Assembly (NCBI GenBank): GCA_035496935.1
Contig: DATJED010000023.1
Location: 518,724-582,723, forward strand
Reading direction: 5' to 3'
Source: Pseudopedobacter sp035496935
Lineage (GTDB): Bacteria; Bacteroidota; Bacteroidia; Sphingobacteriales; Sphingobacteriaceae
DNA length: 64,000 nt
The translations under genes were made by a program, and so were the position numbers. This document shows, piece by piece, positions 36,108 through 43,661 of this stretch. Every line of letters begins with the position of its first letter. The stretch's first letter is position 1. Below the pieces are notes generated by a model. It was not told the origin of the DNA, ran no database searches, and saw only the letters and a list, made by a program, of their open reading frames with translations.

Positions 36108-36220
36108 TCTTTCATACTTGATTAATTCTTTTTTTAAGATGATCTTAACCTTTAAATCAAAATTTATTCAGAATTGGCCATTTAATTACAGAAAAATAGA
36201 GTTGCAATAAACAGAATTAA

Positions 36221-36880
36221 ATGAGAACTTCTGGTAAAAAACATGCTGTTGAAACGCTTGCTGTTATCACTGTTGGCTTCGTTATTCTTAGCATTCTCGT
36301 TTTAGTTTTCCCTCACTCGCGGCTCGATTCTGAGTTTTCCGAAGAAATACAGGAACACCATAACTCTTTTGTAGATTTTATGATGAAGTTCATTAGTTGG
36401 TTTGTGTATATATGGACATCCGTTGGTCTAGTTCTACTAACTGCACTTATAATCTTCCTGAAGAAAAAGTACCGCGAAGGTATTTTTTGCCTTTCAACAT
36501 TATTAATAGGAGTCGTGAACTATACGATAAAAATATTAATCAACAGGTCAAGGCCGAGCCATGATTTAGTAAGGGTTATTGTTGATGTTCAACATCAAAG
36601 TTTCCCCAGCGGTCATGTTTCTTTTTATATTTTGTTTTTTGGATTTATAGCGTTTTTATTTTATCATAAAAAATGGCTTGCGCCTCGTTTTAGATACACG
36701 ATAATTACCTGCTGTGTCGGTCTGATTTTAACCGTTCCCATTTCTAGAATTTATTTAGGTGCACATTGGTTTACTGATGTTTTAGGAGGTTTCCTTTTGG
36801 GAAATATTTGTCTTGGTTGCTTGCTTTTGTTGTATCTTAAAGACGAAAACACTATAACTTTACAATCATCAAACAGATAA
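36221..36880 (+). CDS. PAP2-family membrane phosphatase (first of two)
   Basis: A 219-residue, six-helix protein with the three catalytic motifs: KILINRSRP (K-x6-RP), SFPSGHVSF (PSGH) and RIYLGAHWFTDVLGG (SR-x5-H-x3-D type). The active site faces the periplasm. PAP2 enzymes dephosphorylate undecaprenyl pyrophosphate, phosphatidyl phosphates or lipid A. The first motif form and the short first periplasmic loop fit undecaprenyl-pyrophosphatase or lipid A phosphatase. The island carries a second, different PAP2 gene at 37678. Which lipid it acts on cannot be decided here. Confidence 0.88.
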   Translation: MRTSGKKHAVETLAVITVGFVILSILVLVFPHSRLDSEFSEEIQEHHNSFVDFMMKFISWFVYIWTSVGLVLLTALIIFLKKKYREGIFCLSTLLIGVVNYTIKILINRSRPSHDLVRVIVDVQHQSFPSGHVSFYILFFGFIAFLFYHKKWLAPRFRYTIITCCVGLILTVPISRIYLGAHWFTDVLGGFLLGNICLGCLLLLYLKDENTITLQSSNR

Positions 36881-36985
36881 GTCCTTATTGCTTTATACGA
36901 TTTATCTTAAACTTGGGATCTAAAGTTAAATCCAAAAAAAATTACAGCGTTAGGGATTGCAGTGGAAATACTTTTTGTTTTCCAC

Positions 36986-37037
36986 AAAAAGATTGAAACG
37001 GATAGCCTGACCCGAGCGAAAGCAATCAGGAAACGCC
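36986..37037. repeat. Probable dispersed intergenic repeat
   Basis: GATTGAAACGGATAGCCTGA followed by CCCGAGCGAAAGCAATCAGG has a hairpin (CCTGA ... TCAGG) and is markedly richer in GC than its surroundings. It resembles a family of intergenic repeats in Pedobacter relatives that I recall from memory. It fills part of the 288-bp gap 36881-37168, in which I see no gene. Confidence 0.45.
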
Positions 37038-37168
37038 CAAAATATTTTTAGCATATGTAAGTGGTAAAAACACATCTTCCTTTTTTTAAAAAATCAATCA
37101 AAAAAATCCTACCGTTCAATTTCTATTCAGAATCCGATGGTAGATTATTTTAAATAAAAAATATAGTT

Positions 37169-37592
37169 ATGAAAAATTCAATGTTAATTACTGTGGCATC
37201 CGTAGGATTTGCCTTGAGTGCCTGCGCTCGAGTGAAAGTGCCTGCGGTCGTGAAAAGCAGTTTTCAGAAAGACTATCCCGGTGTAAAAGTAAAATGGGAA
37301 AAGGAAGGTACAAACTACGAAGCCGGTTTTACGCAAAAAGGACAAGAAACAAGCGTGGTTTACAGTCCAAATGGAATTTCCACGGAAAAAGAAGTGGAAA
37401 TTGCAGTTTCCGAATTACCTAAAGCAGTCATAGATTATCTATCTCAAAATTTTAAAGGCACAGAAAATCAAAGAAACAGCAAAAATCACCAAATCAAACG
37501 GAGCGGTGCAATATGAGGCAGAAGTTAATGGCAAAGATGTATTATTCAACGCTGAAGGTAAACCCTTAACCCAGAGCAATGCAAAATATTAA
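37169..37592 (+). pseudogene. PepSY-like (BLIP-type) exported protein, frameshifted
   Basis: The first frame gives an N-terminal hydrophobic export sequence (MKNSMLITVASVGFALSACA) and a beta/alpha PepSY-like repeat (VVKSSFQKDYPGVKVKWEKE). It leaves the fold after YLSQNFKGT and stops at 37516. The neighbouring frame continues as IKETAKITKSNGAVQYEAEV and ends at 37590-37592. Removing one base (G at about 37463) rejoins the halves to about 140 residues, the normal size. Small PepSY-like periplasmic proteins often accompany two-component systems in Bacteroidota. Either a natural pseudogene or a base-calling error. Confidence 0.75.
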
Positions 37593-37610
37593 TTTCTATT
37601 AGTGCTGAGA

Positions 37611-37639
37611 CAAAAGGATTTCCATTAGGAGTCCTTTTG
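37611..37639. terminator. Bidirectional terminator
   Basis: CAAAAGGA and TCCTTTTG form an 8-bp perfect stem with a 13-nt loop, followed by C and a T-run, between the convergent PepSY-like pseudogene and the second PAP2 gene. Confidence 0.65.
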
Positions 37640-37677
37640 CTTTTTAATAGTGTAGGATACTTTAAAGCCGAACAGCG

Positions 37678-38382
37678 CTAATGTTTACCTTTAAACAGCT
37701 TATCATTTAACCAATATGCTGCCTTTGTTGATAAAATACCAATTCCTGCGCCCGCTAATACATCACTAAAATAATGCTTGTTGTTGTACATCCTTAGCGC
37801 CCCAGTGGCTGATGCCGCTAAATAGCCTGAATAACTAAAATAAAGGAGAAGAGTTTTGAATTCCTGATGCAATAACTCGGCACCTGCGAAAGCCGTTGCA
37901 GTATGGCCAGAAGGAAACGAGTTTCTATCCGTGTCATCCGGCCTTAACTCTCTTACCGTTTTTTTAAGTGCATAAACAGAACCGGCCATCAAAAGTGTTG
38001 AAGTTCCAAAAAGAACAAGTGTTTTTTTAAAATTATTAATTCCGGAATTCCCAGAAAGTTTCAATGTAAAAGTAGCTATAAGTGGTGTATATTGAAGATA
38101 ATCGTCAAAATGAGTTCGAAATGTGGGATGGTGTTCAAGAATTTCTTCTTGAAATTCGTAGTTGATATGCTTTAAAGGATTGGTCTGTGTTGCAACAAAA
38201 CCGTAGAATGTTAAAGCTAGAGGAGTAAATTTCGAGATGTTGTTACTAAGACCGAGTGCTATCGGTTTCGAAAAATTATAGACATTTGTCTGGGAAACAT
38301 TCGATAATTTTTCCTGAGAAAAAGTATTGGCACTCAGAGAAAAAAGGAATAAAAATGAGTATGTGATTATTTTAACATTCAT
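37678..38382 (-). CDS. PAP2-family phosphatase (second of two), exported
   Basis: A 234-residue protein with a signal peptide (MNVKIITYSFLFLFSLSANT ... FSQ) and several membrane helices. Catalytic motifs are KKTVRELRPD, SFPSGHTATAF and RMYNNKHYFSDVLAG. It is distinct from the PAP2 protein at 36221 (different motif contexts and topology) and resembles Bacteroidota outer- or inner-membrane LpxE/LpxF-like and undecaprenyl-type phosphatases. It faces the other cargo genes convergently and is the last gene before the right end of the island. Confidence 0.87.
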   Translation of the reverse strand: MNVKIITYSFLFLFSLSANTFSQEKLSNVSQTNVYNFSKPIALGLSNNISKFTPLALTFYGFVATQTNPLKHINYEFQEEILEHHPTFRTHFDDYLQYTPLIATFTLKLSGNSGINNFKKTLVLFGTSTLLMAGSVYALKKTVRELRPDDTDRNSFPSGHTATAFAGAELLHQEFKTLLLYFSYSGYLAASATGALRMYNNKHYFSDVLAGAGIGILSTKAAYWLNDKLFKGKH

Positions 38383-38751
38383 ATTTAAATTTGAAATGCA
38401 ATCAAATAAACATCCGAATACTGATTAAATTCTGAATTTAGAAAGTCATCAAAATACTTTTAGTTAACTAGTGAAATGTGTATTCTCTATCTTCTTCCCT
38501 ACTTTCTAAAAACAACCATAAGCTGAAACTAGTAACAAATATTTTGAGCTGGGGCGAGCTCTAATAAATTAACGTTTTGCTAACTCAAAAAGGGCTACAT
38601 CAGCCTTTCGCCTTTAAAAGAATAATATTTTTTAATAAGTAGGCTTATTGACTTTAATTTAATCTTTCCTAACAAGTCTAAAGATTCTAATAAGTATCAT
38701 GATTTACGAAAAATAAAAACACTAAATATGCACATGTATTTCACTGCTTCC

Positions 38752-38780
38752 AGCGCCCACGACTTCGGAGTTTGGGCGCT
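38752..38780. repeat. GC-rich 8-bp stem hairpin (AGCGCCCA/TGGGCGCT)
   Basis: Perfect inverted repeat with a 13-nt loop (CGACTTCGGAGTT). Markedly GC-rich within an AT-rich stretch. No downstream T-run, so not a standard terminator. Confidence 0.75.
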
Positions 38781-38788
38781 ATAAAAAT

Positions 38789-38805
38789 CGTTTGTGACAC
38801 AAACG
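38789..38805. repeat. 17-bp palindrome CGTTTGTG-A-CACAAACG
   Basis: Perfect 8-bp arms around one base, nine bases after the previous hairpin. It looks like a protein-binding site rather than a terminator. Confidence 0.75.
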
Positions 38806-39169
38806 GACATCTTGCCGATTTCAGGAACAGAGAAATCTCACTTTTTTCACAAGTCCTAAAAGATGGTATTTGAAAGGCCACAATTTAGAAAATCGAAATA
38901 TAATAATTGGCTGTTGAAACGACAAATTCAAAGCCGTTTCTAAAGAAGCAGATACTAGAAGTTATATAGAATTTAACCTGCATGTCTCACAAACAGTCTC
39001 TGTTAATCAGACTCATTCTCTCGAATTTATACTTGACAAAACACCAAAAAATCTGTATTTTTAAGCTTAATTTGCAGTTAACCAAAACACAAGATTTAAA
39101 GTGGAGTTCGCCGGGAGTTCAAGGAATAATTAAAATTAACCACCTTATAAACAGGTATTTAACAACAAA

Positions 39170-39191
39170 GTTCGAATCCCTCGCTCTCCGC
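39170..39191. repeat. attR: second copy of the 22-bp attachment core
   Basis: Identical to 23600-23621, but without the rest of a tRNA. The base after it is T (not the second C of CCA), so only the 3' part of the gene is present. Confidence 0.9.
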
Positions 39192-39214
39192 TTCAAAGCG
39201 TATTAAAACACATT

Positions 39215-39250
39215 AAAAGCCTGCAAATCAGATGATTGCAGGCTTTTTTT
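39215..39250 (+). terminator. Duplicate of the tRNA-Ser terminator at the right end
   Basis: The same 12-bp stem and loop as at 23645-23679, within a 38-nt identical stretch (39212-39249). It is probably the original chromosomal terminator of tRNA-Ser, displaced by the insertion. Confidence 0.85.
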
Positions 39251-39427
39251 CTTCTAAAGAAACCTTTACAAATAGCAGTCACCATACAGACTACAATAAA
39301 AAACACATTTGCTTTAAATGAGATGAATATTTTGAATTATTATTAATCGCCGGACATAAGGTTACTAAATATAATGTAAAAATATCGTGTTACCACGTTT
39401 TAAATCGATTTACTTTCCTTATTTAAT

Positions 39428-39435
39428 TATCTTTG
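39428..39435 (+). promoter_or_regulatory. -7 box (TATCTTTG) for the receiver gene
   Basis: Exact TAnnTTTG match 70 nt before ATG 39506, in the 250-bp space between the island and the receiver gene. A small palindrome (ACACA-TTT-TGTGT, 39445-39457) lies in the predicted leader. Confidence 0.5.
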
Positions 39436-39505
39436 TGTACGGAAACACATTTTGTGTATATTCACTAATAATTAGTTACTGTAACGGAAATTTAATTTCT
39501 TAGCA

Positions 39506-39970
39506 ATGTCAGACAAAAAAATTACGATACTCTACGTAGATGATGAAGAAAATAATCTTATTTCATTTAAAGCTAATTTTAGAATTAAATATAAAGTTCA
39601 TATTGCAATTAGCGGAGACGAAGCACTAACGGTTTTAGAGAAATATCCGATTGATGTAATTATTACGGATCAACGGATGCCTAAAATGACCGGTGTGGAG
39701 TTTCTTGAAAAAGTACTTGTAAACTATCCTGATCCTATGCGGATACTTTTAACTGGATACGCAGATATGAATGCAGTGGTTGATGCCGTAAATAAAGGTA
39801 AAATATTTCACTATTTAACTAAACCCTGGAACGAAGAAGAACTGGATATGACCATTAAGCGAGCATACGAGGTTCTTTTAGAAAAACGTGAAGTTGAAAG
39901 CATGAATGAAAAACTAGCCACTTCCAATGACCAATTAGAATTTTTGTTACGTCAAAAATTATTGTCCTAA
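39506..39970 (+). CDS. Single-domain response regulator with C-terminal coiled coil
   Basis: A 154-residue receiver: acidic pair in YVDDEENN, phosphoacceptor Asp55 in ITDQRMP, Lys in LTKPWNEEE. The DQRMP and KPW motifs are typical of RpfG-type receivers. After about residue 120 it continues only as a charged helical segment (LEKREVESMNEKLATSNDQL), with no DNA-binding or enzymatic domain. It closely resembles the receiver of the hybrid kinase at 40368 (shared FKA, DQRMP, TGVEF, RILLT and KPW), so the two are paralogues. Its stop overlaps that of the convergent receiver gene by 4 nt. It may relay phosphate or dock on a kinase. Confidence 0.88.
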   Translation: MSDKKITILYVDDEENNLISFKANFRIKYKVHIAISGDEALTVLEKYPIDVIITDQRMPKMTGVEFLEKVLVNYPDPMRILLTGYADMNAVVDAVNKGKIFHYLTKPWNEEELDMTIKRAYEVLLEKREVESMNEKLATSNDQLEFLLRQKLLS

Positions 39971-40362
39971 TCTTCCGGTATCATTTGAACAGCCTTAACT
40001 AAAGCTTCAAAGGTATAAGGCTTTTTTAGTACGGTTATAACCGATTCACATTCGGAAATTTTACTGACATCTGTTTTATTTAAAGAAGAAGTTATGGGTA
40101 TAATTTTATAATTATTTTTAATTTCTTCAGATAAATTTTCAAACTCCTCAATAAACTGAAAACCATTCATCACAGGCATCATGATATCTAAAAGCACAAC
40201 TGTAATAGCATCTGTATTTTTAGTGTTTTTAATGAAATCTAAGGCGGAAAAAGCATTATAAAAAATATTTATATTAATATCCGCCTCTATTTTTTGGATA
40301 AGTTTCTCTGCTATATAACAGTCTAATTCTCTATCGTCTATGATAATAAATGATAATTTCAT
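39967..40362 (-). CDS. Stand-alone receiver (response regulator) protein
   Basis: A 131-residue, CheY-like receiver with acidic residues in IIIDDRELD, phosphoacceptor Asp59 in LLDIMMPVMNG and Lys in VLKKPYTFE. No output domain. It is the last gene of the five-gene minus-strand operon, 5 nt after the hybrid kinase. It probably accepts phosphate from one of the two kinases encoded upstream. It belongs to the Bacteroidota group of small receivers with the sequence ITSSLNKTD before the Lys. Confidence 0.88.
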   Translation of the reverse strand: MKLSFIIIDDRELDCYIAEKLIQKIEADININIFYNAFSALDFIKNTKNTDAITVVLLDIMMPVMNGFQFIEEFENLSEEIKNNYKIIPITSSLNKTDVSKISECESVITVLKKPYTFEALVKAVQMIPED

Positions 40363-40367
40363 ATGCG

Positions 40368-41453
40368 TTATTTATGAGGTATAACAACGGTAAAAGTAGT
40401 TCCCTCGTTTAAAGTGGAATTTACATCAATTGTGCCATTTAACCTTGAAACTGCACTCTTGACATTAAACAACCCTAGGCCTGAACCCGATTCCTGAACA
40501 TGCGCTCTAAAGAAGAGGTCATAGATTTCACCTATATATTTTTTATCTATACCTGTGCCGTTGTCGGCAACTACTATTGTAGTTGATCCACGGAACACTT
40601 CTATGCTTAATGTTACTTTTTTGTAACGTTCGTCCTTTCTCTGATATTTAAAAGCATTGGTTAGCAGGTTATTAATAATTAAGTTAATAGATACCAAATC
40701 GTTCCAAAAGGATTCGTCTTGCTTGATATCTATTTTAAAATCTATTTGCGCAGCTTTTGCATAGACCGCAAATATAGCTTCGATTTCTTTTACAACTTCC
40801 TTAAAATCAATCGCTATTATTTTCAACTGGCCTCTTTCAAGACTGTAATAATCATGCATGTTTAATATAAAAGTATCTAACTTCAAGACAGATTTATCCA
40901 TCAAAGCTAAAATCTCTCTGATTTCCTTAATATCATCACTTTTTAACGCAAGATCGATAGCCCCTGAAATTCCAACAAGTGGACCTCTTATATCATGACT
41001 TACACTGTAGGCGAATTTATCCAGTTCAACATAAGCTTTTCGTAATTCTTCGTTTTTAATGGCCAACATGGAATTTGCCAAATAAAATTTATTGGACTCT
41101 TCAATTGCCGAAATAATATCTGAATCTGCCCAAGGTTTTTTTACATATCTAAAAACATGTCCTCTGTTTATCGACTCTATCACCGACTCAATATCGGTAT
41201 AAGCTGTTAATAAAATTCTTATTGGATGTGGGTGGATGCTTCTAATTTCTTCGAAAAACTCAACCCCCGTTTTTTCTGGCATTCGCTGGTCACAAAAAAC
41301 AACTCTTATGTCGGGGTTTTTATCAAGATGGGCTAAGGCCTCATTGTAATTTTGTGCTGTATAAATGATGTAGTCCAACCTTAAAGAAGCCTTAAAGCCA
41401 ATTAAGTTGTTGGGTTCATCATCGAGATATAGTATTTTAATTTTTTCTGACAT
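40368..41453 (-). CDS. Receiver-histidine kinase hybrid (REC-HisKA-HATPase)
   Basis: ATG 41453 is chosen because the receiver starts directly after it (MSEKIKILYLDDE); the frame is open to 41498. The 361 residues comprise an N-terminal receiver (Asp55 in FCDQRMP, KPWADSD), a coiled linker, HisKA with His153 (SVSHDIRGPL) and HATPase_c (NLLTNAFKYQRK, DNGTGIDKKY, GSGLGLFNV). It has no transmembrane helix. The receiver-first order makes it a kinase whose activity depends on phosphorylation by another kinase, plausibly the 7TM kinase encoded 56 nt upstream. Confidence 0.9.
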   Translation of the reverse strand: MSEKIKILYLDDEPNNLIGFKASLRLDYIIYTAQNYNEALAHLDKNPDIRVVFCDQRMPEKTGVEFFEEIRSIHPHPIRILLTAYTDIESVIESINRGHVFRYVKKPWADSDIISAIEESNKFYLANSMLAIKNEELRKAYVELDKFAYSVSHDIRGPLVGISGAIDLALKSDDIKEIREILALMDKSVLKLDTFILNMHDYYSLERGQLKIIAIDFKEVVKEIEAIFAVYAKAAQIDFKIDIKQDESFWNDLVSINLIINNLLTNAFKYQRKDERYKKVTLSIEVFRGSTTIVVADNGTGIDKKYIGEIYDLFFRAHVQESGSGLGLFNVKSAVSRLNGTIDVNSTLNEGTTFTVVIPHK

Positions 41454-41509
41454 GCCGAATAGGCTTTTTAAAAACCTGTCACAATTAATATGTAACAAGT
41501 TGTTTTACG

Positions 41510-43651
41510 CTAAATTGTTTGATGGGTTACAGGGATATGAATAATCATTTCTGTTCCCTTGCCAAGTTCGCTATTAATTAAAATTTCGCCGTTATGATTT
41601 TTAATAGTATTATAAGCGATAGACATGCCTAGGCCTGTACCTTCTCCAACATCTTTGGTAGTAAAAAACGGATCAAATATTTTGCTCATAGTTACTTCAT
41701 CCATACCAGAGCCATTGTCCTTAATACTGATATAAATGTCTTCGCCTTTACTTTGGGTAGTTATTTTGAGCTCTCCCTCGCCACTTTCGCCGTGGACTTG
41801 TGTGATGGCATGGATAGCGTTGGAGATGATGTTTAGAAATACTTGGTTTAGTTTTCCGGGATAACACTCGGCAACTGGGATATCCCCGTATTCTTTAAGT
41901 AATTTAATTTTGCTACTATTTAGCAAGCTGTTCATGATCACTAAAGTAGAATCGAGACACTCATTTATATCTGCCTTTTTTAAATCATCTTCATCTAAAC
42001 GAGAAAAAACTTTAAGCCCCTTAACAATTTCTGCTGTTCTGGAGGCTCCTTCATGGATACCTTTAAGAAGATGATCAATCTCTATCTTCAAATAGTCAAA
42101 ATCTAAATCCTCTTTATAATCTTCAATTTCCTGCAGTTTTTCTTCTTTAGATTTTTCGGACAGCCCGATACTTTCTATGTTTTCTAAAGCTTCTAGTAGC
42201 TGGTTTACATCTCTGGTAAGTGGGGAAACATTGGAAGTCACAAAATTAATTGGATTATTGATTTCATGCGCAATTCCTGCCGTTAACTGACCCAAAGACG
42301 CCATTTTTTCTGAAGCCACTAACTGGGATTGTGTTTCTTTAAGATCTTGCAACGTATCACTTAACTCGTCATTAGTGGCGACAAGTTCCGTTGTTCTTTC
42401 TTGTACCTTTTGTTCCAGAATAACGTTTTGTTCTTTAATAATCCGCTCATTTTCTTGCGCTGCTTCCAGAGCCTCCGCCTGCGAAATTTCTTTTTCTTTT
42501 TTAAGGATGTTGATTCTGTCGGCTAGAGCCAAGGAAAGTAAGGTAACTTCAAGCGCTGTCCCAATTTGCATGGTATAGTTTGTATAGAAGTTATACGGCA
42601 AGATGCCGAAGTTTCTTAAAATAAACAGAATTAAGCCTACAAAAAAAACACTCCACGCTAAAAGAAAAAATTTAGCAGGTCTGTAACCTTGCAAAGCAAT
42701 GTTAACTGCTATCAGATAAATAATAAATATGGTACTAACCGCTGCAATATCTATCAATCTATAGCTAACAAGATCTAAATTAATGAGTTTAGCGATTATT
42801 GCCCCAGAATATAGTGCAAGAGAAATTCCGAATAAGTGATTTAATTTTGGTGTCCTTTGTTTGGATTGTAAAAAAATCTGGATAAATACAATTCCGAAAA
42901 TGCCTGCTAAACCTGGAAACACCACAAGGGCTTTATGAAGCAATAAAGGGGAATCACTAAACAAATATTTGAAACTGTAACCTGATAACGTTATTTGTGT
43001 AAATAGCGTAAAAAAGGTATATAATACGTAAAACAAATAACTTTTATCCTTGGTAGATATAAAAAGGAATAAATTATAAAAGACCATTACCGACAATATG
43101 CCTACCAGTACTCCCCAAAATAAATCATGATTAATATTATAATCGAATATGTTCTGTGAAACCCCAATTAAACACGGTAAAACCATCTGAATGTCACTAT
43201 TTACTTTAACAAAATAGCTTACAGTACTATCTTTTGGAATGTTTAGATCAAAAATAGGGTTCTGATGTTGGTATTTTCTGCTATCAAAAGAGAAAGTATT
43301 AGAAACAATTTCTTTTTTATAGTGTCCGTATTCCAGAAAGAATAGCTCAGCGTGTTCTAACGATGAGTTTTCAATCATTAAAAGAAGATTTTCTCTATCG
43401 CTATTATTTTTTACAGAAAACTTTAACCAAAAGTTAGACTTACTCAAAGGCAAGCCAACTGTTTGGGATGTTGATTTAATAAAGTTGTTTGATTTAGCTA
43501 CCTTATAAATATCTAATTCTTTGGTTTTGTCTTCTAAAACAGAAATAGCCGTTCCGATAAGAATATTATCTTTTTTAAACACAACAGGTTGAGAACCAAA
43601 AGTTTTAAAAGATACATTTAAGATGATTACGATTAAAAGGCTGATTTTCAT
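41510..43651 (-). CDS. 7TM-DISM membrane histidine kinase
   Basis: The 713 residues have a signal peptide, an extracytoplasmic carbohydrate-binding-like 7TMR-DISMED2 domain (about 25-165), seven membrane helices (about 177-385, 7TMR-DISM), a coiled coil (about 385-450), HisKA with His462 (AGIAHEINNPINF) and HATPase_c (NIISNAIHAI, DNGSGMDE, GTGLGMSIAYN). 7TM-DISM receptors sense small extracellular molecules. It follows the ThiF-nitroreductase gene by 10 nt, so the receptor is made with two putative biosynthetic proteins. This supports, but does not prove, sensing of a product made by the same operon. Confidence 0.9.
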   Translation of the reverse strand: MKISLLIVIILNVSFKTFGSQPVVFKKDNILIGTAISVLEDKTKELDIYKVAKSNNFIKSTSQTVGLPLSKSNFWLKFSVKNNSDRENLLLMIENSSLEHAELFFLEYGHYKKEIVSNTFSFDSRKYQHQNPIFDLNIPKDSTVSYFVKVNSDIQMVLPCLIGVSQNIFDYNINHDLFWGVLVGILSVMVFYNLFLFISTKDKSYLFYVLYTFFTLFTQITLSGYSFKYLFSDSPLLLHKALVVFPGLAGIFGIVFIQIFLQSKQRTPKLNHLFGISLALYSGAIIAKLINLDLVSYRLIDIAAVSTIFIIYLIAVNIALQGYRPAKFFLLAWSVFFVGLILFILRNFGILPYNFYTNYTMQIGTALEVTLLSLALADRINILKKEKEISQAEALEAAQENERIIKEQNVILEQKVQERTTELVATNDELSDTLQDLKETQSQLVASEKMASLGQLTAGIAHEINNPINFVTSNVSPLTRDVNQLLEALENIESIGLSEKSKEEKLQEIEDYKEDLDFDYLKIEIDHLLKGIHEGASRTAEIVKGLKVFSRLDEDDLKKADINECLDSTLVIMNSLLNSSKIKLLKEYGDIPVAECYPGKLNQVFLNIISNAIHAITQVHGESGEGELKITTQSKGEDIYISIKDNGSGMDEVTMSKIFDPFFTTKDVGEGTGLGMSIAYNTIKNHNGEILINSELGKGTEMIIHIPVTHQTI

Positions 43652-43661
43652 ACTTCTTATT

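Larger units (their letters stand above)
38383..39169. other. Noncoding right end of the island
   Basis: About 790 bp with no convincing gene. It carries two GC-rich palindromes (38752-38780 and 38789-38805) and one copy of the AAGTGGAGT string (39099-39107). A frame at 38982-39206 runs into the attachment site and has no protein-like features. The region may contain recombination or excision signals or a small RNA. Confidence 0.55.
23600..39191. mobile_element. tRNA-Ser integrated genomic island, about 15.6 kb
   Basis: The island is bounded by the 22-bp direct repeat. A tyrosine recombinase gene starts 250 bp inside the tRNA end and reads away from it. The cargo is hipBA, a decayed HTH/nucleotidyltransferase pair, a TolC-adaptor-RND-two-component operon, an HD hydrolase, EamA, two PAP2 phosphatases and a PepSY-like pseudogene. 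I see no relaxase, coupling protein, T4SS, replication or capsid genes, so it is likely mobilised by another element or is a stranded island. Several genes inside are broken while flanking genes are intact, consistent with accessory DNA. Confidence 0.85.

Noticed and set aside
38982..39206. 74-codon open frame at the right end of the island
   Set aside because: It crosses the attachment core, has no protein-like composition or start context, and the last third is tRNA sequence.
39170..39250. A second tRNA-Ser gene
   Set aside because: Only the last 21 bases of the tRNA are present. No acceptor 5' strand, D arm or anticodon arm precedes them. It is attR.
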